From: Candidatus Palauibacter scopulicola
Lineage (GTDB): Bacteria > Gemmatimonadota > Gemmatimonadetes > Palauibacterales > Palauibacteraceae
Assembly (NCBI RefSeq): GCF_947581915.1
Contig: NZ_CANPWG010000008.1
Span: forward strand, 1-64,000
Direction: 5' to 3'
Length of the DNA stretch: 64,000 nucleotides
Shown: in pieces, positions 23,918 through 32,820 of the stretch
Numbering within the stretch: position 1 is the first letter of the stretch
Layout of the letters: every line of letters starts with the position of its first letter
Notes under the pieces: generated by a model
Seen by the model: the letters and a program-made list of their open reading frames with translations, nothing else
The model's database searches: none
What the model was told of the DNA's origin: nothing
Program-made: the position numbers and the translations under genes

Positions 23918-25066
23918 TTACCCTCCGGGCCGTGTGCTCATCCAGTCGCAATCCTCGTCCGAGACCAGGTACATCAAGATCCAGGTCTGAAGCTTCTCCG
24001 ACTCGTCGATTCGCCGGTCCAGGACGAATAGCGTATCGCCCCTGAAGGTCTCCATCGGTCGAATGTCGAAGTCGTGCGGCACGAGGGTGTCCACACACGC
24101 TTGTGAGAGGTCTGGCGAGAGGATCCCGACCCAGGTCTTGGCGGTGAGCACCGGCATCGGTTCCATCTTCAGTGCCGTCTGGTCGTGGTGGGTGAACAGG
24201 AAACCGCCGCCCGGCCGCGGGAAAAGTTGGCGCAGTCGCGAACTCTCCTCCAACTGCTCGCGGTACGGGATGCGCTCGATGTCGATGCGTTCCCTGAGGT
24301 CGGCCGGAACGCCCTTCCTCCGCGCCACCGGGATGTCCAGCGTGTCCACCACCTCGCCCCGCAGGTTCAAGACGAACATCTCGTCTAGTCCGGACCTGCC
24401 CTGCACGAACCGTCCGTCGGCGTACGCAAGAGAACTGATCGAAAAAAGAGTCGCATAGGACCAGTTGCCGCTCTTGATGGACGCAACGTACTGCTCCGGG
24501 AGTCCGCCCATACTCGCGAATTCGTCCGTGGCCGGTCGCCAACGAGTCAGCGATGTTTCGCGCTGGAGCTCGAAATCCGTCATCCAGACGTCCTGGCCGA
24601 TCACCACCGGGGGAGTGATTCCGCCCAGCGCGGGAAAGTCCACAACTCGAATGGTCTCTCCGGTGTTTCGGTCGAAGATGTTCACTCGTCGCGAGCTTGT
24701 AACCTGTGCGGCTACGGTCGAGTCGTCGAGCACCATCGGAACCCCTGGGCCGCCGCGAAACTCTCCCGGCCCCTCTCCCGGCCGTCCGTACACGAGCATC
24801 AGACTGCCGTCTCTGCGGAACCGGAGGACCCGTGCCGAAAAGATGTCCGATATGTAGAAGGACCCGTCGAGGGGGTCGACGACCAGAGCGTATGGGTTGC
24901 CGATGTACAGCGTGTCGCCTTCCGGCAGTAGAATACTGTCGACGGCAGTGAGCGTCGGTCCCGCCGTGCCTGCGGTCACGGGTTCACCGGACTCGGAGCC
25001 GCAGCCCGGGATCAGGAACATCCCGCCGGCGAACAACGCGACGCCGACACGACGGAACCAGCCCAC
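23918..25066 (-). CDS. Six-bladed beta-propeller lipoprotein (copy Q2)
   Basis: 382 residues, nearly the same as copy Q1 (20955-22103): same lipoprotein signal (IPGC), same YGRPGEGPGEF motif and identical C-terminal part. Differences cluster in the middle, for example VASIKSGNWSYATLF against VASLSTDNWSYASLF. The GTG at 25066 follows an AAGGGGGG site. Unlike Q1 it has no Cys-rich peptide or redoxin gene in front; the thioesterase gene ends 10 bases upstream. The 295-bp identical 3' tract suggests recent gene conversion or a young duplication between the copies. Confidence 0.85.
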   Translation of the reverse strand: MGWFRRVGVALFAGGMFLIPGCGSESGEPVTAGTAGPTLTAVDSILLPEGDTLYIGNPYALVVDPLDGSFYISDIFSARVLRFRRDGSLMLVYGRPGEGPGEFRGGPGVPMVLDDSTVAAQVTSSRRVNIFDRNTGETIRVVDFPALGGITPPVVIGQDVWMTDFELQRETSLTRWRPATDEFASMGGLPEQYVASIKSGNWSYATLFSISSLAYADGRFVQGRSGLDEMFVLNLRGEVVDTLDIPVARRKGVPADLRERIDIERIPYREQLEESSRLRQLFPRPGGGFLFTHHDQTALKMEPMPVLTAKTWVGILSPDLSQACVDTLVPHDFDIRPMETFRGDTLFVLDRRIDESEKLQTWILMYLVSDEDCDWMSTRPGG

Positions 25067-25076
25067 TCTGCCCCCC

Positions 25077-25538
25077 TTACCGTCCTGGGATGTTGGATTC
25101 GGGGAGGGCGGACATCGTCTGGAGGCGCTTCTTGAGCAGCGGCGGGATCTCGATCCCCCGCCAGTCGCGGCTGCCGTGCTCGCGGCGGGCGCAGACGACG
25201 GTCCAGTCGCTGCGGGCGACGACTTCCCCCTCCCCGGAGCGGTCGACCGTGAACTCAGCGGAGTAGCGGATCGCCTTGCGGCGCACCTCACGCACCCGAA
25301 GTCTCACTTCGACCTCGTCGCCGTAACGGACGGCGCCCAGGTAATCGCACGAGACGGAGACGCGCGGCATCCCGAACACGGAATCCTCGCTCCAGCGGAA
25401 GCCGACGAGGCCGAACGAGCGGTAGAGCGCGTGCTCGGCCTCCTCCATGAACTTCAGGAGCGCCGTGAAATGGATGAGGTTCGCGGTGTCCGTATCCGCG
25501 AACTCCACGCGCCGCGTGTAGACGAACTCGGAAGCCAT
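25077..25538 (-). CDS. Acyl-CoA thioesterase, 4HBT (YbgC-like) family
   Basis: 153 residues with a hot-dog fold. The signature VEFADTDTANLIHFTALLKF, then MEEAEHALYRSFGL, carries the catalytic Asp of the 4-hydroxybenzoyl-CoA thioesterase group. It hydrolyses acyl-CoA thioesters in the cytoplasm; the substrate is not predictable. ATG at 25538 is preferred over a GTG five codons earlier. The gene is divergent from the hydrolase at 25618. Its 3' end is repeated at 23784-23916. Confidence 0.87.
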   Translation of the reverse strand: MASEFVYTRRVEFADTDTANLIHFTALLKFMEEAEHALYRSFGLVGFRWSEDSVFGMPRVSVSCDYLGAVRYGDEVEVRLRVREVRRKAIRYSAEFTVDRSGEGEVVARSDWTVVCARREHGSRDWRGIEIPPLLKKRLQTMSALPESNIPGR

Positions 25539-25617
25539 GCGGCAATCTATCACCCCTTCGAACCCTGGCAGCCCGCGATCTGGTCACGACACCAGGGTCG
25601 GCGGGCCGGGAGGCGCA

Positions 25618-26301
25618 GTGTCGGTTGAACCGAGGCACATCACGATCGAGCGGCGGGTGCGCTTCGCCGTGCTGGAGCCGCAGGTGCGGCCGGCGACCGA
25701 GATCTGGTTCGCCCTGCACGGATACCACCAGCTCGCTCACCGCTTCCTGCGCCATTTCCAGCCTATCCAAAGGGGCGCGCGGTGCATCGTCGCGCCCGAG
25801 GGCCTGCACCGTCACTACATCGACCACGAGTCGCGCAAGGTCGGCGCTTCGTGGATGACGAGCGAAGATCGTCTCACGGACATAGAGGACTACGTCGGCT
25901 ACCTCGACCGCCTCCACGCGCACGTCCTCGCCGAGGAGTCCCGGCAGACGTCAGGCGGCTCGGCGCCCCCGCGAATCGTCGGACTCGGCTTCTCGCAGGG
26001 CGTCCACACCCTCTGCCGCTGGCTCGCCTTCGGCCGCGCCCGCATCGACCGCGCGATCCTGTGGGGTGCCACCGTCCCGCCCGACCTCGACCTGAGCGAG
26101 CACGGCCACGCGCTCTCCGCCGCCGACCTCCATCTCGTCGTCGGCGACGAGGATGAGTACTACGACCGCGCCGCAATCGACGCCCACGAGGCGCGGCTAC
26201 GCGCGGCCGGCGTCGCCTTCACCTCCCACACCTATCCCGGCGGCCACCGCCTCGACGCCGGGCCCCTGCGGCGCCTCGCCGAGCCCGGTGGAACGGGATA
26301 A
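25618..26301 (+). CDS. Alpha/beta hydrolase, phospholipase/carboxylesterase type
   Basis: 227 residues. It has an alpha/beta-hydrolase start (IWFALHGYHQLAHRFLRHFQ), a nucleophile elbow GLGFSQG (Ser), an acid in VGDEDEYYD and a catalytic His in YPGGHRLD. The length fits the PF02230 family of esterases. No signal peptide, so it is cytoplasmic. GTG at 25618 has GGGAGG four bases upstream. Divergent from the thioesterase, and its stop is only 22 bases from the convergent propeller gene. The substrate is probably a short ester or lysolipid. Confidence 0.8.
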   Translation: MSVEPRHITIERRVRFAVLEPQVRPATEIWFALHGYHQLAHRFLRHFQPIQRGARCIVAPEGLHRHYIDHESRKVGASWMTSEDRLTDIEDYVGYLDRLHAHVLAEESRQTSGGSAPPRIVGLGFSQGVHTLCRWLAFGRARIDRAILWGATVPPDLDLSEHGHALSAADLHLVVGDEDEYYDRAAIDAHEARLRAAGVAFTSHTYPGGHRLDAGPLRRLAEPGGTG

Positions 26302-26323
26302 GGCACCGCCGCCACCGCCCCGA

Positions 26324-27487
26324 CTAGGGCGGGGGTTGCCGCACAATGTCGTACCGAACCACATACGGGATGTCGAAGGCATCCCTTTCCACGACCCAGC
26401 ACTCCGTCAGATCCGCGAACCAGATTCCACCGGGAGGTCGAAGCCGGCCGATGACCGATCCCGAGCCATCGAGCACCAGCCACTCGCGCTCACCGTCCTC
26501 TTCTCTCAATCCTGCCAGCCAGGTGGTTCCGTCGTTACCCAGCACGACAGACGCCACGGGGGGAAAGTAGCGGTGTTGCTCGTAGAACTCGCGCAGGGCG
26601 CGGGCGTGGGCTCTCCGATTGTTGATGCTTGGCCTATCTATGGAGCTGGCGATCTGGTCATCAAAGAAGTCCGGTGGCACGGGGCGGGGCTCATATTCGA
26701 AGCTTCGCCGGTACACGGTGTCGCCGTGAAGGTCGATTCTCGTAACTTCGAACTCCGCGGGGGCCGTGCCCCCGTCCCAGCTCCGACGCTTCACCACAAC
26801 GCCGCTCGATCCGTCCGGAGCGAAGGTTATCAAGTCCTGGTCCTGAATCGGCGAAACGACCCATGACTGGCCACTAGCCATCCCGGCGGTGATCTTGCGG
26901 ATGAGGCCGACAATCGATTGTCGAGCTAGCGTGTCGCGCAGGGCCCCATCGAGCTCCGTGACGATGAAGGGGACTTCCGAAGCCGCCATCAGGCCCCCGG
27001 GGGCCGTCGTGACTTCGGCAGATGCGACAACCTGGCCGTTGGCGAGTACGGCGAACGGGATCCATCGCTGAATCGATCCCGGGACGTCGGCCCGGTACTG
27101 GATCGTTTCCGCTTCGCCGGTCGCTACGTCGAAGAACGTAAGCCGCCGCGACATCGGATCCGTGACCCAAAGTCGCGATCCATGCCACCCCATCCGGTTC
27201 GGCCGCATTAACTCGCCGGGCCCCTCCCCTCGACGGCCGAGGTCGCGAACGAATTCCCCGGCGCGCGAAAAAACCCGCACCGTGCCGTCCTGCGGCTGCA
27301 GCACGAATACATGCTCGGCATCTGCGACAACCCCGCCGACCCGTGACAGTCCATAAACCGGATCGTCAACACTCCCGATCGTTACGCCACGCTCCAGCGT
27401 CCACTCCGGTATCCGGCCCGAGACCTGGCCGGATACCGGAGCGACACCAAGCGCCAGCGCGTATCCGAGAAGTAGACCCCTCATCAT
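26324..27487 (-). CDS. Six-bladed beta-propeller, secreted
   Basis: About 387 residues with a signal peptide (MRGLLLGYALALGVAPVSGQ). The propeller family motif appears as LGRRGEGPGELMRP. Repeats include VRVFSRAGEFVRDLG and LTFFDVATGEAE. A double ATG at 27487 begins the signal. An ATG at 27544 that overlaps the stop of the small membrane gene upstream would add 19 residues and is also possible. There is no Cys-rich peptide or redoxin gene beside it, so it stands outside the cassette pattern. Function unknown. Confidence 0.75.
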   Translation of the reverse strand: MMRGLLLGYALALGVAPVSGQVSGRIPEWTLERGVTIGSVDDPVYGLSRVGGVVADAEHVFVLQPQDGTVRVFSRAGEFVRDLGRRGEGPGELMRPNRMGWHGSRLWVTDPMSRRLTFFDVATGEAETIQYRADVPGSIQRWIPFAVLANGQVVASAEVTTAPGGLMAASEVPFIVTELDGALRDTLARQSIVGLIRKITAGMASGQSWVVSPIQDQDLITFAPDGSSGVVVKRRSWDGGTAPAEFEVTRIDLHGDTVYRRSFEYEPRPVPPDFFDDQIASSIDRPSINNRRAHARALREFYEQHRYFPPVASVVLGNDGTTWLAGLREEDGEREWLVLDGSGSVIGRLRPPGGIWFADLTECWVVERDAFDIPYVVRYDIVRQPPP

Positions 27488-27540
27488 CGGTTGACTTTGG
27501 GCAATCCCTCCAGGTCCCGGGAAGGCGGTTCGCATCCTCT

Positions 27541-27753
27541 TCATCGTTTTCGACGGCGGCGGCGGCGGGCTTCGAGGCGGCGGAGGAGGAGGGGGCTCAC
27601 GAGGGCCGACGTCGTGCCGCCGATGAGGGCGAGGATGCCGACCGGGCCGGGGTTCGAGAACATCGGGGCGCTGATCTGGATGTTCATCCACATCCCGAGC
27701 GCCGCGAACACGACCGCGCCGACGACGAAGCCGAGCCAGGTGAGCCGGATCAC
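27541..27753 (-). CDS. Small two-helix membrane protein
   Basis: 70 residues: two hydrophobic segments (about 5-24 and 36-56) and a very basic tail (RRLEARRRRRRKR). GTG at 27753 has no clear ribosome site, which lowers confidence. It sits between the exported RidA gene and a propeller gene, whose alternative ATG overlaps this stop. No family is recognised. Confidence 0.5.
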   Translation of the reverse strand: MIRLTWLGFVVGAVVFAALGMWMNIQISAPMFSNPGPVGILALIGGTTSALVSPLLLRRLEARRRRRRKR

Positions 27754-27790
27754 GGGGCGGTGCGCCGAATCAGAGGGCCGCGCCGGGCCG

Positions 27791-28318
27791 CTATGAGCCG
27801 CCGTCCCCGTCGTCGCCGCCGGGGAGGCCGACGGTGGCGATGCACTCGATCTCGACGCGCGCGTTCAGCACCAGGCCGCCCACCGCCAGCGCGCTGCGCG
27901 CCGGCCGGTCGTTGGGGAAGAATTCCATGTACGTGCGGCTCATGTCTCCGAAATCCGCGATGTCGGCCAGGAAGACCGTGCACTTCACGACCTCGTCCAG
28001 CGACGAGCCGTAGCGCTCGAGGGCGTCCTCGATGTTGCGCATCGTCTGCTGCGTCTCGGGGATGATCCCGCCCTCGACCAGCCCCTCGCCGGGCACGGTG
28101 CCGAGCTTGCCGGCCAGGTAGAGGACGTTCCCCACCCGCACGGCCTCGGAGAACGGGGAGTTGGGCCGTCCGCCCAGGTACTCGACGGAGTGCATCATCT
28201 CGGCCATCTCGGCGTGTTCCTGCGCGGCGAGCGGCGTCGCGGGCACGAGGGCCGTCCCGAGCAGCGTAAGAACCGCGGCGAGCGCGAGAGCCTTGGCGGG
28301 AAGCTGTTTCCTGGTCAT
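27791..28318 (-). CDS. Exported RidA (YjgF/YER057c) family protein
   Basis: 175 residues. A signal peptide of about 33 residues precedes a RidA core: FSEAVRVGNVLYLAGKLGTV, TMRNIEDALERYGSSLDEVV, KCTVFLADIADFGDM, ARSALAVGGLVLNARVEIEC. The Arg of PARS and the Glu of VEIE match the residues used for imine/enamine hydrolysis. Typical RidA proteins are about 130 residues and cytoplasmic; export is less usual. ATG at 28318 has GGAGGAG upstream. A Gly/Asp tail ends the protein. It follows asnS. Confidence 0.85.
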   Translation of the reverse strand: MTRKQLPAKALALAAVLTLLGTALVPATPLAAQEHAEMAEMMHSVEYLGGRPNSPFSEAVRVGNVLYLAGKLGTVPGEGLVEGGIIPETQQTMRNIEDALERYGSSLDEVVKCTVFLADIADFGDMSRTYMEFFPNDRPARSALAVGGLVLNARVEIECIATVGLPGGDDGDGGS

Positions 28319-28346
28319 TTCTCCTCCTTCGAAGCCTGTCGCAAGT

Positions 28347-29648
28347 TTATGGCGTGATGCGGGTCATCATGCGGGGGAACGCGATCGTCTCGCGCAGGTG
28401 GTCGATGCCGCACATCCACGTCACCGTGCGCTCGACGCCCAGCCCGAACCCGCTGTGCGTGAAAGTGCCGTATTTTCGGAGGTCCAGATACCAGTCGTAG
28501 GACGCCTCCGGGAGTCCTTCCTCGCGGATGCGCGCGAGTAGCTTGTCGTGGTCGTCCTCCCGCTGGCTGCCGCCGATCACCTCGCCGTATCCCTCGGGCG
28601 CGAGCATGTCGTTGCACTTCACCGTGCGGGGATCCTCCGGGTTCTCCTTCATGTAGAAGGCCTTGACCCCCTTCGGATAGTCGAACACGAAGAGCGGCTT
28701 GTCCCGGCCCTCGACGAGCAGCGTCTCGGCCGTGGCCCCGAGGTCCGAACCCCACTCGATGTCGCTTCCCTTCGACTGCAGGAAGGCGACGGCGTCGGTG
28801 TAGCTGATGCGGTCGAACGGTGGCTGGATGGCCTCGAGCTTGGAGATGTCGCGGCCGAGCGCTTCGAGCTGATCGCGCTGGTTGTAGAGGACGCGCTTCA
28901 CGATCCAGCAGACGAAGCGCTCCTGGAGCGCCATGTTCCCGTCGGAGTCGATCCAGGGGGCCTCGGGTTCCACCATCCAGAACTCGGTCAGGTGCCGGCG
29001 CGTCTTCGATTTCTCGGCCCGGAAGGTGGGGCCGAAGCAGTACACCTTGCCGAGCGCCGCGGCGGCGGCCTCCACGTAGAGCTGCCCCGTCTGCGCGAGG
29101 TACGCGGTGCCGAGATCGAAGTACTCCGTCTCGAACAGGGTGCCCGCCGACTCGCCGATCGCGCCGGTGAGGATGGGGGTGTCGACGTGGACGAACCCCT
29201 CGTGGTGGAGGAAGTCGTGGATTGCGCGGATGACTTCGTCGCGGATGCGCATGATCGCGATCTGCCGCGCGCTCCGCAGCCAGAGGTGGCGGTTCTCGAG
29301 GAGGAAATCGACGCCGTGCTCCTTGGGCTGGATCGGGAAGTCGGTCGACGGCCCCAGCACCTCGAAACCCGACGCGGTGAGTTCGACGCCGGAGGGGGCG
29401 CGAGCATCGGCGCGCACGACGCCCGTCACGGCGACGCACGCCTCGTGCCCCACCGTGGTCAGCGGTTCCCATGTCTCGGGCGGGATCTCGTTGCGGACGA
29501 AGACGCACTGGACCTCGTCCGTGCCGTCGCGAAGCACGAGAAAGGAGATCTTGCCGCTGGAGCGGAGGCGCCGGACCCAGCCGCGGAGACGGACTTCGTC
29601 CCCGATGCGGGCGGGCAACTCGCTTATGGTGACGGTGTGTTCGGACAT
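28347..29648 (-). CDS. asnS: Asparagine-tRNA ligase
   Basis: 433 residues. N-terminal OB-fold (RLRGWVRRLRSSGKISFLVL) and a class II catalytic core: GPTFRAEKSKTRRHLTEFWM (motif 2), EVIGGSQRED and FGLGVERTVTWMCGIDHLRE (motif 3, GVER). The end FPRMMTRITP is typical of AsnRS and separates it from AspRS. It charges tRNA-Asn with asparagine in the cytoplasm. The ATG at 29648 starts the OB domain. The gene follows recG on the same strand after 81 bases. Confidence 0.95.
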   Translation of the reverse strand: MSEHTVTISELPARIGDEVRLRGWVRRLRSSGKISFLVLRDGTDEVQCVFVRNEIPPETWEPLTTVGHEACVAVTGVVRADARAPSGVELTASGFEVLGPSTDFPIQPKEHGVDFLLENRHLWLRSARQIAIMRIRDEVIRAIHDFLHHEGFVHVDTPILTGAIGESAGTLFETEYFDLGTAYLAQTGQLYVEAAAAALGKVYCFGPTFRAEKSKTRRHLTEFWMVEPEAPWIDSDGNMALQERFVCWIVKRVLYNQRDQLEALGRDISKLEAIQPPFDRISYTDAVAFLQSKGSDIEWGSDLGATAETLLVEGRDKPLFVFDYPKGVKAFYMKENPEDPRTVKCNDMLAPEGYGEVIGGSQREDDHDKLLARIREEGLPEASYDWYLDLRKYGTFTHSGFGLGVERTVTWMCGIDHLRETIAFPRMMTRITP

Positions 29649-29729
29649 GTGCGGCGACAAGTTGCGGCTCCGTTCGGGACGGGGCAAACGCAGGACGGGG
29701 CGAACGCGGCCGCCGCGGTGCCGGCCGGG

Positions 29730-31874
29730 TCAGCCGACGTGGTAGAGCGCCTCGCGCCGGGCGTAACGGAGATCGAGTTCGTGGCGGAACCGGCGGTGGG
29801 CCGGCTTCGAGAGCCCGGGGTCCGCCTCGACGATGGCGCGGGCCCGCCGGCGCCCGGTTTCCAGCAGGTCGAAGTCGCGGTCCAGTTGCGCGAACCTCAG
29901 GAGGACGGCGCCGTGCTGCTCCTTGCCGAACAGGTCGCCCTGGCCGCGGATCCGGAGGTCCTCCTCGGCGAGTTCGAAGCCGTCGGTCTTCTTCTCGAAG
30001 GCGACGAGCCGCTCCGACGGCGTCTCGGAAGCGTGGAAGACGATGCAGTAGGACTGCTCGGCGCCCCGCCCGACGCGGCCCCGCAGCTGATGGAGCTGGG
30101 CAAGGCCGAAACGCTCGGCGTCTTCGATGATCATTACGGTCGCGTTGGGGACGTCGATCCCCACCTCGATGACGGTGGTCGCGACCAGGAGGCCCGTGTC
30201 GCCCGCGAGGAAGCTCCGCATCGCCTCGTCCTTCTCGGCGGAGGAGAGGCGTCCGTGCAGGAGCCGCACGGCGATGTCCGGGAAACGGGCCTGGAGCTGC
30301 TCGAACATGACCGTGGCGGCGCGGGCCTCGAGGGCCTCGGACTCCTCGACGAGAGGGTAGATGACGTACGCCTGGCGGCCCTGGGCGAGCTGGTCGCCGA
30401 GGAAGTCGAAGGCGGCATCGCGGCTCTCGGGGCCGCGCACGGCGGTTCGGATCGGCCGGCGCCCGGGGGGAAGTTCGTCGATGATCGAGAGGTCGAGGTC
30501 GCCGTAGAGGACGAGGGCGAGGCTGCGGGGGATCGGCGTCGCGGACATCACGAGGGCGTCGGGGGCCTCGCCGCTCTCGCGCAGCCGGCGGCGCTGTTCC
30601 ACGCCGAAGCGGTGCTGTTCGTCGATGACGACGAGCCCCGGGGCTGCGAACTCGACGCCTTCCTGGATCAGGGCGTGCGTGCCGACGATGAGGCGGGCGT
30701 CGCCGGCCGCGATCCGCTCCAGGGTCTCCCGCCGCGCCTTCCCCGTGACGGCGCCGGTCAGGAGCACGGGCTCCACGCCGAGCGGCCCGAGCATCTTCTC
30801 GAACGTCCGCCGGTGCTGCTCCGCCAGCAGTTCCGTCGGGGCCATGATCGCCGCCTGGCGCCCCGCCTCGACCGCCTTGAGCATGGCGAGCGCGGCAACG
30901 ACCGTCTTCCCGCTCCCCACATCCCCCTGCAGCAGGCGGTTCATCGGCGCGGGCCGGGCCATGTCGGCTTCGATCTCGGACCAGGCGCGGCGCTGGGCCG
31001 CGGTGAGCTTGAAGGGGAGGGCCTTCAGGAGCGAGCGCGTGAGCGTGGACGGGGCGTCGAAGGCGACGCCGCGGACTTCGTGGCGAAGACGCGCCCGGGC
31101 TCGGGCGTGGAGAAGCTGGAGAAAGAAGAGCTCCTCGAAGGCGAGGCGCCGGCGGCAGGGCTCGACCCGGGAGACGGCGGGCGGGCGGTGCAGCGTGCGG
31201 AGCGCCTCCGCGAGCGGGGGGAGGGAGAGTTCCTCGAGCCAGCCGCCGGGAAGCGGGTCTTCGTCTCCGAGGTCGGAGAGGAGACTTGCGAGGTTCAGGT
31301 GGATGACGGCGCGGATCTGCCGGTGCGTGAGCCCCTCGGTGGCGGAGTAGACGGGGAACACCCGTCCGGCGGCGGGACGCTCCGCGGCGGGACGCGTCTC
31401 AGGGGACGCCGAGCGTTCGGCGGACTTTTCTGCCGCGGCGGCTCGATCGTCGGAGGCCCGGCTCAGGACGATGTGTTCGCGCGGCTGGAGTTGTCGGCCG
31501 TGGTAGAAGCGCACGGGTCCGGAGGCGAGCAGCAGGTCGCCCTTGTCTATCGTGCGGTCGAGCCACGGGCGTCCCGGCCAGGCGCATTCGATGTGGCCGC
31601 TCCCGTCTCGGAGCACGGCCCGGAAGACGCGCAGCCGGCGGCGCGTGGGGATGACGCCCTTCGAGACCACGCGCCCGATGACCGTCGCATCCTGGCCGAC
31701 CTTCAGCTCGGAGATCGCGTCGACCGTCGTCGCGTCCTCGTACCGGTACGGGAGGTGATAGAGAAGGTCGCGTCCCGTATGAACGTCGAGTTTCGCGAAG
31801 CGCTCCGCCCGCCGGGGGCCCACGCCCTTCAGGTACTGCACGGATCCCCGCAGGATGGAGCGCCCCGCCGTCAC
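29730..31874 (-). CDS. recG: ATP-dependent DNA helicase RecG
   Basis: 714 residues. Wedge/OB domain at about 10-180 (YLKGVGPRRAERFAKLDV). Superfamily 2 motifs: GDVGSGKT (Walker A), DEQHRFGVEQR (DExH box as DEQH), SATPIPRSLAL, and QLRGRVGRGAEQSYC in the C-terminal helicase domain. It remodels stalled replication forks and Holliday junctions. A low-complexity Ala/Glu stretch lies between the wedge domain and helicase (about 145-170). GTG at 31874 begins four bases after the ftsY stop. Confidence 0.95.
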   Translation of the reverse strand: MTAGRSILRGSVQYLKGVGPRRAERFAKLDVHTGRDLLYHLPYRYEDATTVDAISELKVGQDATVIGRVVSKGVIPTRRRLRVFRAVLRDGSGHIECAWPGRPWLDRTIDKGDLLLASGPVRFYHGRQLQPREHIVLSRASDDRAAAAEKSAERSASPETRPAAERPAAGRVFPVYSATEGLTHRQIRAVIHLNLASLLSDLGDEDPLPGGWLEELSLPPLAEALRTLHRPPAVSRVEPCRRRLAFEELFFLQLLHARARARLRHEVRGVAFDAPSTLTRSLLKALPFKLTAAQRRAWSEIEADMARPAPMNRLLQGDVGSGKTVVAALAMLKAVEAGRQAAIMAPTELLAEQHRRTFEKMLGPLGVEPVLLTGAVTGKARRETLERIAAGDARLIVGTHALIQEGVEFAAPGLVVIDEQHRFGVEQRRRLRESGEAPDALVMSATPIPRSLALVLYGDLDLSIIDELPPGRRPIRTAVRGPESRDAAFDFLGDQLAQGRQAYVIYPLVEESEALEARAATVMFEQLQARFPDIAVRLLHGRLSSAEKDEAMRSFLAGDTGLLVATTVIEVGIDVPNATVMIIEDAERFGLAQLHQLRGRVGRGAEQSYCIVFHASETPSERLVAFEKKTDGFELAEEDLRIRGQGDLFGKEQHGAVLLRFAQLDRDFDLLETGRRRARAIVEADPGLSKPAHRRFRHELDLRYARREALYHVG

Positions 31875-31878
31875 GCGA

Positions 31879-32820
31879 TCACGGCTCCGCGGCCAGGATC
31901 TTGTCGAGGTACCGGTCGGGCGAGAACGCTTCGAGGTCTTCCGGGGACTCCCCGACGCCGAGGTAGCGGACCGGGACGGCGAGTTCGCGCACGACGGAGA
32001 CGACGGTGCCGGCGCGCGCCGTGCTGTCGAACTTCGCGAGCACGAGGCCCGTGAGGTCGAGCGACGCCCCGAACTGTCGCGCCTGATTCATCACGTTCTG
32101 CCCCGAGGTGGCGTCGACGACCAGCAGCCGCTCGTACGGCGCGCCCTCCACCTGTCGGCCGAGCACGCGATCGATCTTGACCAGTTCGCGCATCAGATCG
32201 TCCTGCGTATGCAGCCGGCCGGCCGTGTCGACCAGTACCCAGTCGGCATCCCGCGCGCGCGCCGCCGCCACCGCGTCGAACGCCACCGAGGCCGGGTCCG
32301 CTCCGGGCGTTCCCCCGACGAAATCGGCCCCCAGCCGTTCAGCCCACGCCCGGAGCTGCTCCTGCGCCCCGGCTCGGAACGTGTCCGCCGCGGCGAGCAG
32401 CACGCGCCCGCCCTCGGCCTGCAGGCGCGCGGAGAGCTTCGCCGCGGTCGTCGTCTTCCCCACGCCGTTCACGCCCACGAGGAGGAGGACCGCCGGCCCG
32501 TCGCCGCGCGGGGGCGAGTCGGTGGGCGACCCGCCGGCGGGAGGCGCGGCGGCGGCCAGCGTCTCGGCGAGCCGGGCCCTCAGCGTATCGCGCAGATCGC
32601 CTTCCGTCGCGATGGCGCCGCGGTTCGCCGCCCGCTCGAGCGCCTCGACCAGCTCGAGCGTCGTGTCGACCCCGAAATCCGCTTCGAGCAGGACTTCCTC
32701 CAGCCGTTCGATGGCGGCGCCGTCGAGCCCGCCGTCGACGAGCGTGTTCACATCCGTGAGCGCGAAGTCGACGATCCGCCGCCACAGGCCGCGTCTCGGG
32801 CGGCGGAGCGTACCGGTCAC
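31879..32820 (-). CDS. ftsY: Signal recognition particle receptor FtsY
   Basis: 313 residues. N-terminal helical region, then the SRP GTPase: GVNGVGKTTTAAKLSARL (G1, about 117), AADTFRAGAQEQL, VLVDTAGRLH (G3) and LAKFDSTARAG (TKxD-type G4 read as AKFD). It docks the SRP-ribosome complex at the inner membrane. The long acidic N-terminal extension of E. coli FtsY is missing, as in many bacteria. GTG at 32820 overlaps the stop of the VWA gene (GTGA). Confidence 0.94.
   Translation of the reverse strand: MTGTLRRPRRGLWRRIVDFALTDVNTLVDGGLDGAAIERLEEVLLEADFGVDTTLELVEALERAANRGAIATEGDLRDTLRARLAETLAAAAPPAGGSPTDSPPRGDGPAVLLLVGVNGVGKTTTAAKLSARLQAEGGRVLLAAADTFRAGAQEQLRAWAERLGADFVGGTPGADPASVAFDAVAAARARDADWVLVDTAGRLHTQDDLMRELVKIDRVLGRQVEGAPYERLLVVDATSGQNVMNQARQFGASLDLTGLVLAKFDSTARAGTVVSVVRELAVPVRYLGVGESPEDLEAFSPDRYLDKILAAEP

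Noticed and set aside
28548-32054. Very long plus-strand open frame opposite asnS, recG and ftsY
   Set aside because: It is the antisense shadow of three certain genes in GC-rich DNA, with low-complexity composition and no recognisable domain.
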